A stretch of DNA of 64,000 nt, taken from contig CAKOGP040002424.1 of assembly GCA_933822405.4 (NCBI GenBank), positions 372,395 through 436,394 of the forward strand, written 5' to 3'. The stretch's first letter is position 1. Every line of letters starts with the position of its first letter. This document shows positions 32,901 to 44,284 of this stretch, in pieces. Below the pieces are notes generated by a model. The model ran no database searches, was not told where the DNA came from, and saw only the letters and a list, made by a program, of their open reading frames with translations. Source of the DNA: Cylindrotheca closterium (lineage: Eukaryota; Bacillariophyta; Bacillariophyceae; Bacillariales; Bacillariaceae). Made by a program: the position numbers and the translations under genes.

Positions 32901-33369
32901 CTTGGCGGACGCTGCAGCAGTATGATGAAACAAACCTTCTGCACTCTTGCAGTAACCCGTATGTAATTGAGCGCTTGTCATTTCAATAGCAAAACAGTCC
33001 GGCGGCCATCTGTTCGATCTATTTTTGGCGCATGACAGAAGCTATCTGTACTTCGTTCCTCCGTAACAGTGATTTGCTCATTCGAAAATAACAGACAAAC
33101 ATTTGTTTCGACCCAGTAAGAGCGACCCAAATGTTGCCGGCCGGCCACGCGCCTGCCAGGACTAGTTGATCGGTCCAAGTGGATTGACAGTTAGTTAGTT
33201 GTCTGTCTGCCTCCTAGCCGACTCCTTTGACTAGCCCTAAGCATTGGCGCCAAAATTGAATTCGGACTTGGCGCTCCGCAAATCATCAAAGTAACTGAAG
33301 TGAAATAAATTTCCTGTGAAACAAGCATACTAGTGGTACTACCTGCCCCTCCCCCCCCCATCCTTTTCA
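32901..33369. other. Intergenic region between copy 3 and the retroelement
   Basis: About 470 bases. It includes TGGCGCC and TTGGCGC motifs (33246-33275) and a C-run at 33350-33359. No ORF. The left border of the retroelement is not sharply defined and may lie here. Confidence 0.4.
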
Positions 33370-34334
33370 ATGTCTTTAGAAAATGCGTCAGATCTCACCC
33401 AAGAAGACTGGAAGAAGAACTACAAACCCAAGAAGTTGCTGAAGCACAAACAAAACATGGTGCGCCAAGCTTCCCTTTGACGGTCTTGTAGATTATGATG
33501 GTGAATCTGCTGATCTGTTCTCATTTGTCACCAGCGCCATTGAAACAAGAGCTGCTAAATTCGATCCAAAGCAATGGCCACCGACCAAAAAAGGTCTGAA
33601 TGATTTGCTTCACCATTTGAAAGCGATTGGTCTCAGAACGGAAGTGAATTCATATATGATGTCTCAAAAGGCTGGTTGGCTTGTTATAGATCAAAGCCAT
33701 ACCATGGGACAAAACTACAAGACTCAGAGCAATATAATGAAAAAGGGGTCCTTCTCCAGTACCGACACAAGTCCTACCACCATGCTCGCTTAAGGAATCG
33801 TCCAGATGGCCTAACACAACCCCGAGCTACACATACTTCAAAAGGACACTACAGGAGACAAGCTTTGCCCTTGCCGACTGCGACTGCGTATTCAGGTGTT
33901 TGTGTCGGCCTTTGTCATAAGTCGCACACCATCATGATCACAAAAGAAATCGTGTGAATGGACAAACCAAATCCAGAGCTACCCAAACAGCCAAGGACAC
34001 TACTGGAAACTGTCTAGGCAACTGTCCCCTATCTTTGAAATTCTCTAGGAGCAAAGAGTTCATCTACGTTTCATGCAAGGGAGAGAAGATCCCAATAGTC
34101 ATTCAATTCTTCATCACCAAGACCAGCTTTTCTTGTTGCCTTTTTTGCTGTCTCTGTTTCTGGTGCGTCTATTTTAGCACCAGCTCCTGCAGTACCAAGG
34201 CCCAATTCCTGCCTCACCTTCTCTGCCCTCCTTTCTTGCGACTTGCATTGATCTCCTAACTCAGAACAAAACTAAGAAAGTGTGTACACTTGAGGAAGCT
34301 GCTAAAATGATGATATAGGGAAGATCAAAAGACC

Positions 34335-36665
34335 ATGGTCAAAGCCTTGAAAGTCCATGCCCATTTGAGGAGGAAAAAGTCTGGGCCATGCAGGAGATCA
34401 AGAAGGATCTTGCTCATAAAAGCGCATGGGGTTGGGATCTCCATTCTGAGATTGCGAATCTGTGCCCCTGTCATCCTTCGAAAAATGACATCCTTCCCCA
34501 AGTTGCTTGGTCCTGAAAGTCCCCAGATGGGAACTCAGTTTCTCTCTTCTGTCAGCATCTGCTTTTCAGATGATTCAATTCACCAAGCGATCCATGACAA
34601 GAAGAGACCCAAGAAATCGGAAATTCAAGCGTCCTTTGGGTTTGCCGTTCCTACTGGTAAGCCCTATTCGGTCTATGGTCGGGGTCGCAAGGAATCAGTG
34701 ACAGCAGAGACCATTTCTGCTGATGCTATCCGTTTTAATGCACCTCAGATGCTCTCTACAGACAAGTTGCGGCTCTTGAACTCGTCTCGCGTCGGAGCAG
34801 TCCTTGGAGTATTTTTTACTCCGAATTCTCCTCCGGTTATTGGATTTGGCGCTAGTCCTGTTAGTACTACTTTCAATGGGCAAGATGCTGTCCATCGCGG
34901 GGCCCCAAAGTGGTCTGATTGCTTTGATCCCACTTTGATCCAGCAATACTGGCAGGGAGATATGAGTGTCCCTACTCATAGTCTGGTGGTTTCCCTCAGT
35001 GGGCGAACAAGGTTGAAAATGCCAGCGTCGCAGCAGGATTTTGTTCAAGCAACAAAGCCTGCAATGCTGGTTGGGGACTTTTCCAAGATCCTTCTGATTC
35101 CTGATGGATGCGGTGCCCCGGTGGGCCTTTATTGGCCAACTTCTATTTCTTTCGAGGACTTCAAAAATTCTTTGAGTGGACATGGTACTCCTTATGGGAG
35201 TTTCTTGGATTTATTACGGAGTCAGTCTTCTATTTTTGAAGAATGGTTTACGGCAGTGAATTCAAGTGCTGGGTCCTATCAATTGCAAACTACTTCTGCG
35301 ATGGATCTGTGGGCGACTCTGCCTTGTCCTTCCAACCTTCACGGGAATGGTCTATTGAACGTTGCTGCCGCCCAACCCCTACGAGAGCAATTTGCTCGCT
35401 ACGTAATGGGGATGGCTCTGGATTGTGCTCTCTTTGGCCCCTGTGATGTGGACAATCAACAGGTTATCAGGCAACGCTGTCAAGTTGGTGCATGGTTGGA
35501 ACGTGCTCGGCAATGCTACCCGCCAGCACTGGGGTATCATGGTCCGCCGGATCACTTCGCGTACCTATCTGTTCTTTGTCCTCCGGAGGATGGGTGGTCT
35601 TGGCTGGAATTTTCTACTTGGCTTTCTTATTTGCCTTTTGACGCGCTACCTGATAGGTATCAGCGATTTGAACCAAAACAAATCCCTGTGAAAGCTCGAG
35701 CAGTCTTTGTTCCAGCCATTCTTGTGGAAAAAGAGGACCCTGATAGCGATTTGGATGCTTGCGCAAATGTGTTTGCCACGACTGCAACTACAGATACGGC
35801 TACACCTAACATTGCTACAGTCCCAGCTCCAGCTCCAAATGTTGCTACTCCAAGTCCACCAAAAGAAGCTCCACTTCCAACGGTGCGGCAATCGGCCTCC
35901 CCACCTTCCGTTCCACAAGACGTCCTCAATGCCATGCAAAAAGTGAGGGCTTTCCAAGAACAAATTGTTCATGGTACATCTGCGAGCACACCTGCTAATC
36001 CAGTTGACTTGGTCCCTGGTGATGTGGAGGAGTATGACATTTGCCCGAATGACTTGACAACTAAATTTGCTTCTTCGGCAAATGATTCTTCTACTGCAGC
36101 AGTCATGCAAGCTGGCAATATTGCTGATCGTCGTCGCTCTAGTTTGGCACAAGGAAGATTTGGGGCTGGTCCACGTACGGGTTTGCTGGGCCTTGCTCCG
36201 ATGCAGAACAACATGTTCAACCCGCAGACACTGGCGGCAGCGCTTGGAGTACGACAGTCTTGTTTTGTTCCAGTTGATAAAGCGTCTCTTGCAAGTGTGC
36301 AGGCACGTCGGACTTGCAGCCCTTATTTCCTAAATGTTGCTCTGGTTCTTGCAAGTTTCTTTCCCCAAGAGGAGCAACCCTATCTGTGTCTGTCTGATGA
36401 CCGTGTGGTGGCTGCGACTGATTGGATGAAAGTGCCGGAACCAACGCAACTCGCCCGTGATCTCATTGCGCTATGGGACCATGGCCACAAGGAGGCAACG
36501 TCGGGTGTCACACGAACATTGCATTATGCACTTCGTTTTTGTGCGGATATTGCTACAGATTTTCAACAGATCCCAGCTGAATTTGACCTGCTAAATTTTG
36601 CAATGCATAAATCGATCTATGATGTGGTGTTGGGATATGATAAAGCAAAATGTGCTCTATCATGA
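34335..36665 (+). pseudogene. Gag-like ORF of the retroelement
   Basis: 776-codon open frame, the longest in the element. The first ~100 codons look like an out-of-frame region: a better-composed parallel frame runs at ~34380-34500. From KKSEIQASFGFAVPTGKP onward the composition is coherent. A Pro/Thr-rich linker (about residues 480-530) and a C-terminal helical domain ending KAKCALS follow. No zinc knuckle or protease motif was recognised. The gag assignment rests on position 5' of a reverse transcriptase and size, so it is tentative. Confidence 0.55.
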
Positions 36666-37295
36666 GTGCCTCTCTGCAATCTAAATTCGTAATTGACTGT
36701 ACAACACTTTCACGACAATAGTTCTCCTGTGTCTAGGCATACTTTGAGTGAAATTGTTCCTATTTGATCAATGTTTGGCTTGAATTGATGATTCAATCAC
36801 AAAAGTGAGTTCAACAATTTTCCCTTGGAACATCCCTTGTTTACAGAACTCAATTCGACTTCTACGACAATTCTGTGTTGAATGCAGTACTTTGGGACAT
36901 CTTACATTATTCCCTACTGCATCGTACACAACATCAATATTCCACTTGTACAGGATCTTTTCCTTTTTGGGTGGATACAGATTGTCCGACAGACTTGCGT
37001 CCGGCAGACTTGTGTCAAATCCCGACATCACGATCAAAGTCCGATCGCATGTGTCGAAAACCTTGTACTTGAATAGTTTCTTTTGGAACGTAAAAACTCA
37101 TATTTCGTCATATCCCAACATGTGGCGAGATGGAAGATGGGTCGGAAAGTACCACCAACCCCTGTCAGTGGTCCATCTTGGCACATTTTTCACTTGCTAC
37201 CCTTGGTAAACTCTACATATGGTGGTACATGTATTCCTCCTGGGGGACTTCCAATTGCTGATGCACAATTGTTTGGGAAGTAGTATGTCTACCTT
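36666..37295. other. Degenerate interior of the retroelement
   Basis: 630 bases between the gag-like ORF and the next coding fragment. Short frames only (for example 36805-37209). Probably decayed coding sequence or spacer. Confidence 0.35.
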
Positions 37296-38281
37296 TTGAT
37301 GTTGCTGTTTGGTTCCCAAGAAGACGCAACAATGGATCAGATTTATGGGGGGGACTACGACAATTCGGTATTTTGGGCATCTCTGTTTGGCCAAAATCTG
37401 CTACATTTGTGCAAACTCCCTCAGCACACCGCCGTCGTTCGCTTATGGAGATGCCTTCCTCGCCAATGCACTCTCCAGTGGATGGAAGATCTATGTGCTC
37501 TGTTTGGGGAGGTTACTGCAATGGTGCGTTATTGTTCAGGCGCAGCACCTACTACTTTGGGTCTTCAAGATGCTACGTTCCATGGCAACGAAGATTTTGT
37601 GGTGGCTCCAACTATGGTGGGACGCCACAAATTCACCAAAAAACCTCTTTGCTATTTGGACAAGTTCCAGCTGCTTTATGAACGCGTGGAAAGGAAGTGG
37701 GATCCTGCTTGAACGGCCATACTTGGAGCCATAGTTTTTCTTCGAGTTTCTTTGGCACCGCCATCCCTCCTGTCCTACCTCCTAGGGGTCCAGATCCTTC
37801 TCGACATGGTCTCTCTGATGGGGTACAGCCGCGACAACGATTGGAACTACCTCCTGCCGGCCCACCACCTGGACCACCACAACCTGAACACACTGTACCG
37901 TTTACAGCCAAGAAGCCTTTGTTTAAATCTTTGCTCCCGGTGGAAGCTGGTCAGTCCGTATATGAAGCTGTTTTGATGAAGAAATTGGTTCGAGGTGACT
38001 CTCCACTTCTCCTGAATCCACAAGGTACGCTGAAAACCCGATTTGTTTTCGTGCTGCGTTTGAAGGGTCTTGCTCGTGTGACAACGGAACAGGGATTTGT
38101 CAGTCCCGCGGCTTTGCGAAATCTAAAGGCGTGGGACGGGATCGTCTGCATGTTGATCTTGCAGATCCTTGATGGCATGCACCCGCTTATGCTGAAGCAA
38201 ATTGGGCCCCAGTGGTCAAGTTTGTCAAATTGTACCAAGAGAAGGGCGTTCTTGGGCCCTCTGCTTGGTTCAAAGCACTGA
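37296..38281 (+). pseudogene. Retroelement coding fragments, frameshifted
   Basis: Two overlapping plus-strand frames: 37296-37712 and 37697-38281. The second contains RGDSPLLLNPQGTLKTRFVF. Both stop early and the thread appears to continue in other frames through ~38500 (WKKNLLQRHAFQFHWIV). I do not recognise a domain; they probably derive from the polyprotein between gag and RT. Confidence 0.45.
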
Positions 38282-38857
38282 CACCAAGTGCAAAATGGGC
38301 TCCGTGAGACCCACTTTTTCCGGAAGGTGCACGAGTTCTGGAAAAAGAATCTCTTACAGCGACATGCATTCCAATTCCATTGGATTGTCGTGTGAAGAGG
38401 ACGTTTCAACGAAGGTTCCCATCAAAACGGACTCGGACAATTTGACGAAAAAGGAGCAGAAGAAGGAAAGGCGGCGGCGGTCATTCCCTTGGCGGATGGA
38501 CTGGTCATTGGTGGTAGAGGGCGCTCGACCACCTTTGGATAGGCCACCCACAGCGTGGAATGACACTGTGGATTTTATGGATATTGCTGTCCATGTTCAA
38601 GCTAGTGGTTTTCTTGATGATCATACTATCCATACTTTGACTGGGGCGCACCCTCAACAAAGGGCGTGACTTCAATCTTGAATGGGATGTCATCGAATCC
38701 CATTTGAAGTCAAAGGTGCTCCCATCAGATCTTCCACCTACAAAATTGAACATGACATATCGTATTCAAACTGAAGGTGTTCGTCTCCGTGGACAATATA
38801 CTACGCCTATGGAGGCAACACTTCTACAAAACGAATACAATAACCACCCAGCGGTAG

Positions 38858-39488
38858 GTGCTAACTTGGCCGCGGAAGAATTTTGCAAAGGAGGAGTGGA
38901 ACTCCTACCACATCCACTACCTGCGATTTGTCTATGAATTTCTTCCGGGCTTGGTCATCAATCCGATTCAGTGGGTCTTTGATACAGGAAAGGGTCAAAT
39001 CTGTATTGATTGCTCCAATGGTCCTAATTCGTTAGGTTCCATCAATCTTTACATTCCATCTCCGAAAGATGCTATTCCCGGTGAGGAGGATGAATGCCCT
39101 GCAGTGTACTACCAATATGCGTTTGATCGCTTCTTGCGTCGAATCCTCAGGATGCGCATCACTCGCCCGAATGATCCCATTATGGTCCATGCGGATGATA
39201 TAGAAGCTGCGTTTCGACGAGTGCTCTATCATCCTGATATGGCGTGTGCTTTTGCATATGTTTATTCTGATTATCTGATGGTTCCAGTGGGTCAAGTTTT
39301 TGGTTCTCGGAGTGCGCCTTCCTACTACTGTGTACTTGCTGATGTCCGCCAAGCATTGGCGGCTTGTCGACAGGATGAGCCTCTTCTTCTTCCATTGGTC
39401 GCTTCCTGCACCTATGAGGTAGATACTTCCTCTCCTCTTGTACAGGTGCCTCCAGATTCGAATCATCCTCCACTCACTTTGCAGGAGC
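38858..39488 (+). pseudogene. Truncated reverse transcriptase fragment
   Basis: About 210 codons with RT-like blocks: KGQICIDCSNGPNSLGSINL (fingers), MVHADDIEAAFRRVLYHPDM (motif A with the first catalytic Asp), and VPVGQVFGSRSAPSYYCVLAD (motif B). The expected motif C (YxDD) and thumb are absent: ~130 bases after motif B the frame runs into the 133 bp terminal repeat. There is no in-frame ATG at the beginning. It is a dead fragment with the catalytic site missing. Confidence 0.7.
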
Positions 39489-39621
39489 AGATTGGTCGAA
39501 CGAATCGAGTCTATTACTCGATCAGTTCGACCCGCTTCACACCACAACCCACCAGCTACACACCAAGACAAAAATACTACGAACACACACACGGAGGACG
39601 GCAGTAGGCTATCTTAGATAG
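39489..39621 (+). repeat. 133 bp dispersed repeat, copy B (retroelement 3' end)
   Basis: Nearly identical to 27389-27520. It contains the 39-base imperfect palindrome at 39494-39532 and ends CTATCTTAGATAG. It follows the RT fragment directly and reads through its frame to a stop at 39607. Confidence 0.85.
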
Positions 39622-40246
39622 GACAACTACAGCAGTACAGTACAGAGTGGGCGCCGCTGGGTCTATTACGGTTTTGAGGAAAAGGCATATCTCCGTTCCA
39701 AAGATAAAAATAATGACAACCATACAGTATGAAACATATTTACGGAGTCTGCAAATCGTGGGACGAAATTTGGTGGTATTATACTACAAGGTTCCACACA
39801 CGATGCGACACGAAAACATCCACTACTGTAAATAGATAGCTTTATTAATATGTAAAATAACTGTTGTTGACACCCGAACACCAAACCCCACCGTGCACAC
39901 TCACAAAGTGGTAAGCAAAGCTGCCCTGGGAAAAGAAGACGGGCCATTTTGCAGAAGATACTGTATACTACCGAGCTATCGGTACTATTGTTCTCGAGTC
40001 GAGTAGCTGCGAGACCGAGCGATTGAGCAGTTCCAATCAAAACGGGCAGAAGTAGTCCCAAAATTCTCGAAGCCACCACCCTCTTTCATTGATCATTTTG
40101 TCACTTGGAGGTAACTCAATAGTTCGCACTGTAGATGTAGATAAAAAGACCTTATCTACAGTAGAGATTAGGAATACAACACCTATCACCGGTTGGGAGC
40201 AGCTATAAGAATCTGACACAATTCCCTATGACAAATCCGGCTTCGT
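39622..40246. other. Intergenic region 3' of copy 4
   Basis: About 625 bases. From ~39983 rightwards it is the duplicate of the copy 3 downstream flank (compare 31155-31411), with the hairpin at 40136-40160. The left part has GTACAGTACAG motifs and no coding potential. Confidence 0.6.
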
Positions 40247-41726
40247 TCAGCACTCTCGCAATCGCTTGTTGTCGCGCCCACAGTCTTCCCCAGTAGCTCC
40301 CTGCACTGCCTTGGACCCTTTTACTGAAAACTCCCGCTTCCGTCGGAAAGAGTGAGCAACTTTGTTCCTCGAATCAAGAGATGTCACCTCGATCCACATT
40401 CCGCATTCATCTTCCAGCTTCATAAACTTCCCTCCATATGCATGGACCGTGGCAACAATCCCCTCAGCTAGCTTTGTCTTTCCCACACGCGTCTCTCTAT
40501 CATACTCATCGTAATGATCCGCAACGATCTCATGGAGACGCTTGTTCCCGGGATGGCTATTGAAAGGAGTACCTCGACCAAGAATCACATCAACTCTCGA
40601 TGGAATGTCAACAGCATTCTTTGGAAGAGTATGCGTTTTAAGATACTCTTCTTTTCGTTTTCGTCGTTCAATCCACTTGAGATGATTAGTCTTCTTCACA
40701 TCACCTCTTTCTAAGAAAGGAAAATCGTTGATTGGTATCCCAAATGACATTAATCTGTATTTGATCTCATTATGCGAACCTGCAACAGAGGGAATAGAAG
40801 GATAAGAGATCGCATCAGATTACCGACTAGTCGAGTGATGTACCTACCACAGTGTGTCCTAATTCGAACTCGAGTATAGGTTGGAGAGCTCATAATCATC
40901 ACCCTCCATAACGCCGCAGCTTCTTGCGAATCGGAGCAAAAGTGTACTGCCGTCGTTCGCGCTGGTAGGCTCCTACCTAAGATTGCACAACTTTGCAGGG
41001 CTTTTCGTCGAGTGGCATCAGATGGGTGATTCGAGTCGACAGCGTAACTCACAAAAACAAAACCTTCACAAAAGTTAATTAAAACCGGTCTTTCAATATA
41101 CCAAAAGCAAAAATCTTATCACGAACTCATGGTTCAGCTTACTCACCTTTCTTCTGCGTCTCTTCGTCATCAGCAACAGACGTCAAAACATACCAGAAAG
41201 CTTTTGTCAACGTTTTCACTGGGTCCTTAAATCGGTCAACCTGATCGAGGAATAATCTTTGTGACCCACAGAATACAGCCCGTCCTTGGGTATCCCGACA
41301 AGGTAGTACTTGCTGCATCATTCCGTGTGATATTGCCTCCATCGAGTCTTCGCCAAGATCTTCAAAAGTAATATGCTTCACAAGTTTTCCCCAGCCAAAC
41401 AGATCAAGCTTGTGGCGGAAGTACCCGGCCATTCGAGATGCTGCCTCCTTTGGGTCGAACATCGTAGCTCTCAGGAACTTCAGTCGGAGTCTACGATCGG
41501 TAACATAATCCTTAGACAGGGATTCGGCAAGGTTATAGGCGTATCTGTCACTCAGAAGCTTTAGGTAATGGTTCATTTGGTCGATAGAGTATTCTATTAA
41601 TTCTGATGTCTCCTTGACGTTGTCGCTTACACCATGTACATCTTCATATGCCTCCTCTCGTTCCTTAGAGGAGAGCCTGCTTAATTCATCAGCAATTAGT
41701 TTCTCATTCGTCTGCTGAGGGTCCAT
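40247..41726 (-). CDS. CRAL-TRIO + DUF6824 protein, copy 4
   Basis: Exons 41726..41147, 41063..40848 and 40779..40247 encode 442 residues with the same domain order and splice phases as copies 1-3. Exon 1 has FLRATMFDPKEAASRMAGYF and VLPCRDTQGRAVFCGSQRL. Exon 2 has AVHFCSDSQEAAALWRVMIM. Exon 3 is the DUF6824 module ending KRLREC, differing from copies 2-3 at only a few residues (KLAEG for KIAER). The start region is unsettled: the MPGN methionine of copy 3 is replaced by His next to a CAG/Gln run (41739-41757), so I use the next ATG (MDPQQTNEKL). The frame also stays open to ATG 41888, which would add a hydrophobic 54-residue N-terminus including the Gln run. Confidence 0.8.
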
Positions 41727-42060
41727 ATTTCCTGGGTGCTGCTGCTGCTGCTGCTGACAAAGATGAAGAAATGGGAGGTATTTTGAAAAAATGTGTATGT
41801 GCAGAATAATCCACTGACATTTCTCAAAGAACAAATGTGAGGCACGAAAATACAACCGTGATTCGTATTGGGCGTTAACGAGAGGCATTTTCAATTTGCT
41901 TCTTTGTCTTTTGTCCAGGAGGCTCTGTCACTGCGACATTGGAAAAAGGCATACCTTAGTCCAAAGAAGAAATGACAAACCAATAATTTGATGCATTCAT
42001 TCATTCATTCAATACCGTACAACTCCTGCAGCCTACACCTCATGCTTGATATTTTAAACA
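41727..42060. promoter_or_regulatory. Divergent region between copy 4 and the fidgetin-like gene
   Basis: About 330 bases separating divergent genes. It contains a CTG/CAG trinucleotide run (41739-41757) and an ATTC repeat (41995-42010) close to the fidgetin-like start. It probably carries both promoters. Confidence 0.45.
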
Positions 42061-44263
42061 ATGGACTATGAATCGCTGAACGAGGAGCTCATATCAATCT
42101 ACCAAAAAAATTCCAAGAATAGCGATGGATTTGCTGATCAGATTCTTTCTCGCGCTGCAAGACTTGGAGTTCTGCAAGCTGCAATGCTGGAGGATTCCAA
42201 TGCAACTATTGACCCATCTATTGTCGCTTTGCTTTCGCAGACCATCGAAGAAGTCACCATTGCTGCAACTGCAAATTCTCAAGCACTAGAAAACTATCTA
42301 CCTGTACGACAAGCTCCGCAAGAAGGCTTTGGAAGTAGAGAAATCTCTTCTTTGGACGCGGAAGGATTTTTTGAAGAGTACCCAGAATGTATGAAAGTGC
42401 TTCCGGAAACAGACTCGACCAGCGACAGTGATAGCGATGACTCAAGTGTAGTAGAAGTTGTTTCATCGAGGAGACCACGAAAGAATTTGAAGCTTGGCAA
42501 TCCCCAACAGGAACTAAAATTGTCTTCAACCCAAACCAAAAACAATTCCGTTCAAAATGCGAGCATATCTGCTCCACCACCACAACAGAGTAGACCCATA
42601 TCCAACCCATACCAGAAACGGGCACAGCCAAATATTAACAATCGCGGTCTCGACTCGCGTTCCAATCCATACGCCAAGAATGCAGCCCAATCAAATGCAT
42701 TCGTCTATACTCAAGAAACGCAGGATCAGAGTGATACCGCAGTTCGGAAAACTGCATCCAATAGCCAACTACGGCAACATCATCAACAACAGCACCATGC
42801 ATATGGGAATCCAATAGCAAACTCCTCTTGGGACAATCATCAACAGCAACAAAATCCTTTTCAGACGGCAAAAGAGATTGCTCATGGTAATGACAACCAA
42901 AACAATTATCACCAGCACGCCCCTCCGACGTCCAATGACGGATGGAATCGTTACAGTGATCCTAATGATCGGTATGGAAATCCTCACAATGCCTATCCAC
43001 CGCTACAAGAGGAGGTAGAAACAGCAGAACACGGTGGCCCTAGTATTCCGGATTCCTTGAAACGAAAGTTTCAACCACCCAAAAGGGTGGAAAATGTAAG
43101 ATATGATCGCCTCCAACGCCGTGTCGTGTCAGTGCCATTTTGTACACTCACCCCTTCTGTATTTTGAAAATCTTCGTTTTGCCTAGTCTCAGAGAGGAGG
43201 CAAAAGCAGTGTAGGATCTTGCCCGGTGCCAAAGCGAAGCGGGGGTGGTGTGCAAATCGCGAGACCAACTTCGAGCTCCTCGCGAGCTGACAACGGTGCC
43301 AATGTTGACGACCAAGAAGAGCTTCCGGAGGAGCTGCAACATCTGGACAAGGAATTAGTCAAGAAAATTCAAAATGAAATCATGGAGAGCGGGGACAAGA
43401 TCACATTTGATGATATTGCTGGACTGGACGAAGCCAAGCAAACAGTCCAAGAAGTTGTTTGCTGGCCAATGAAACGGCCTGACCTTTTTACAGGGCTACG
43501 AAGGGCACCAAATGGTCTTCTTCTCTACGGTCCTCCAGGAACTGGAAAAACTCTGATTGGAAAGGCGATTGCTCATGAGTCTGGTGCTACGTTCTTTTCT
43601 ATTTCGAGTTCGTCGCTGACAAGCAAATGGATCGGGGAAGGAGAGAAACTAGTTCGTACTCTCTTTGCCGTTGCTGCATTCCGCCAACCGGCAGTTGTAT
43701 TCATTGATGAAATCGACTCGCTGTTGACACAGCGAAAGGCCAGTGAAAACGAAGCAAGCAGAAGAATCAAAACTGAATTCTTAGTTCAATTGGATGGGAC
43801 AGGAACGACTGGACAAGGGCGGGTCTTGGTCATTGGGGCTACCAATCGACCCCAAGAACTGGACGAAGCAGCACGACGCCGATTCACAAAGCGACTATAC
43901 ATTCCGCTACCGGCCGAAATGGACCGTTCCATTCTTTTACAGGTCATGCTGAAAACGAACAACCACATTCTATCGATCGAGGAGGTTCAGAAGCTGGCTA
44001 GGGAAACAGATGGGTTTAGTGGAGCTGATTTGAAAGCACTGTGCACAGACGCCGCAATGGGGCCAATCAGGCAACTTGGAGATCGAGCTTTGACCATTGA
44101 TGTGAAAGATGTGCCAGCAATTTCGTACAAGCACTTCCGCAAGTCCTTGAAAGGGACGAAACCAAGTGTTGCTCCATCGGACCTTATTCAATACGAGGAG
44201 TGGGACAAAGTGTATGGTACAAACCGTGCATCCGAAGAAGACAGCAGTAGCGACGAGGAATGA
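42061..44263 (+). CDS. FIGL1: Fidgetin-like AAA ATPase (FIGL1 type)
   Basis: Exons 42061..43095 and 43187..44263 give 703 residues (donor GTAAGA; an AG six bases later at 43192 is an alternative acceptor in the same frame). The N-terminal half is Gln/Asn/Ser-rich with FQTAKEIAHGN and LKRKFQPPKRVEN, the short motifs seen in FIGL1 linkers. The AAA core has IMESGDKITFDDIAGLDEAK, Walker A GPPGTGKT (~460-467), pore-loop SLTSKWIGEGEK, Walker B VVFIDEID, sensor GATNRP and the arginine-finger region LDEAARRRF. A Vps4-type C-terminal helix region follows. FIGL1 proteins limit meiotic crossovers by acting on RAD51/DMC1; fidgetins also sever microtubules. It converges on the AP2/FHA gene with only 21 bases between stops. 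Confidence 0.9.
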
Positions 44264-44284
44264 ATGCAAGGTCAACATTGCTTT

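Larger units (their letters stand above)
33370..39622 (+). mobile_element. Decayed retroelement (gag-like and truncated reverse transcriptase)
   Basis: About 6.2 kb with successive plus-strand coding pieces broken by frameshifts and stops. A short leading frame starts at 33370 (MSLENASDL) and continues in another frame to ~33790. A large gag-like ORF follows at 34335-36665, then fragments at 37296-37712 and 37697-38281, then a reverse-transcriptase piece at ~38858-39488. The element ends in the 133 bp repeat at 39489-39621. I found no long terminal repeats. The RT lacks its YxDD block, so this copy cannot be active. RT features suggest a DIRS/Ngaro-like or LTR lineage, but the class is unresolved. 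It is inserted between copies 3 and 4 of the CRAL-TRIO array. Confidence 0.75.

Noticed and set aside
33246..33275. TGGCGCC-type motifs as a tRNA primer-binding site after a 5' LTR
   Set aside because: No matching long terminal repeat was found at the other end of the element, so an LTR structure cannot be supported.
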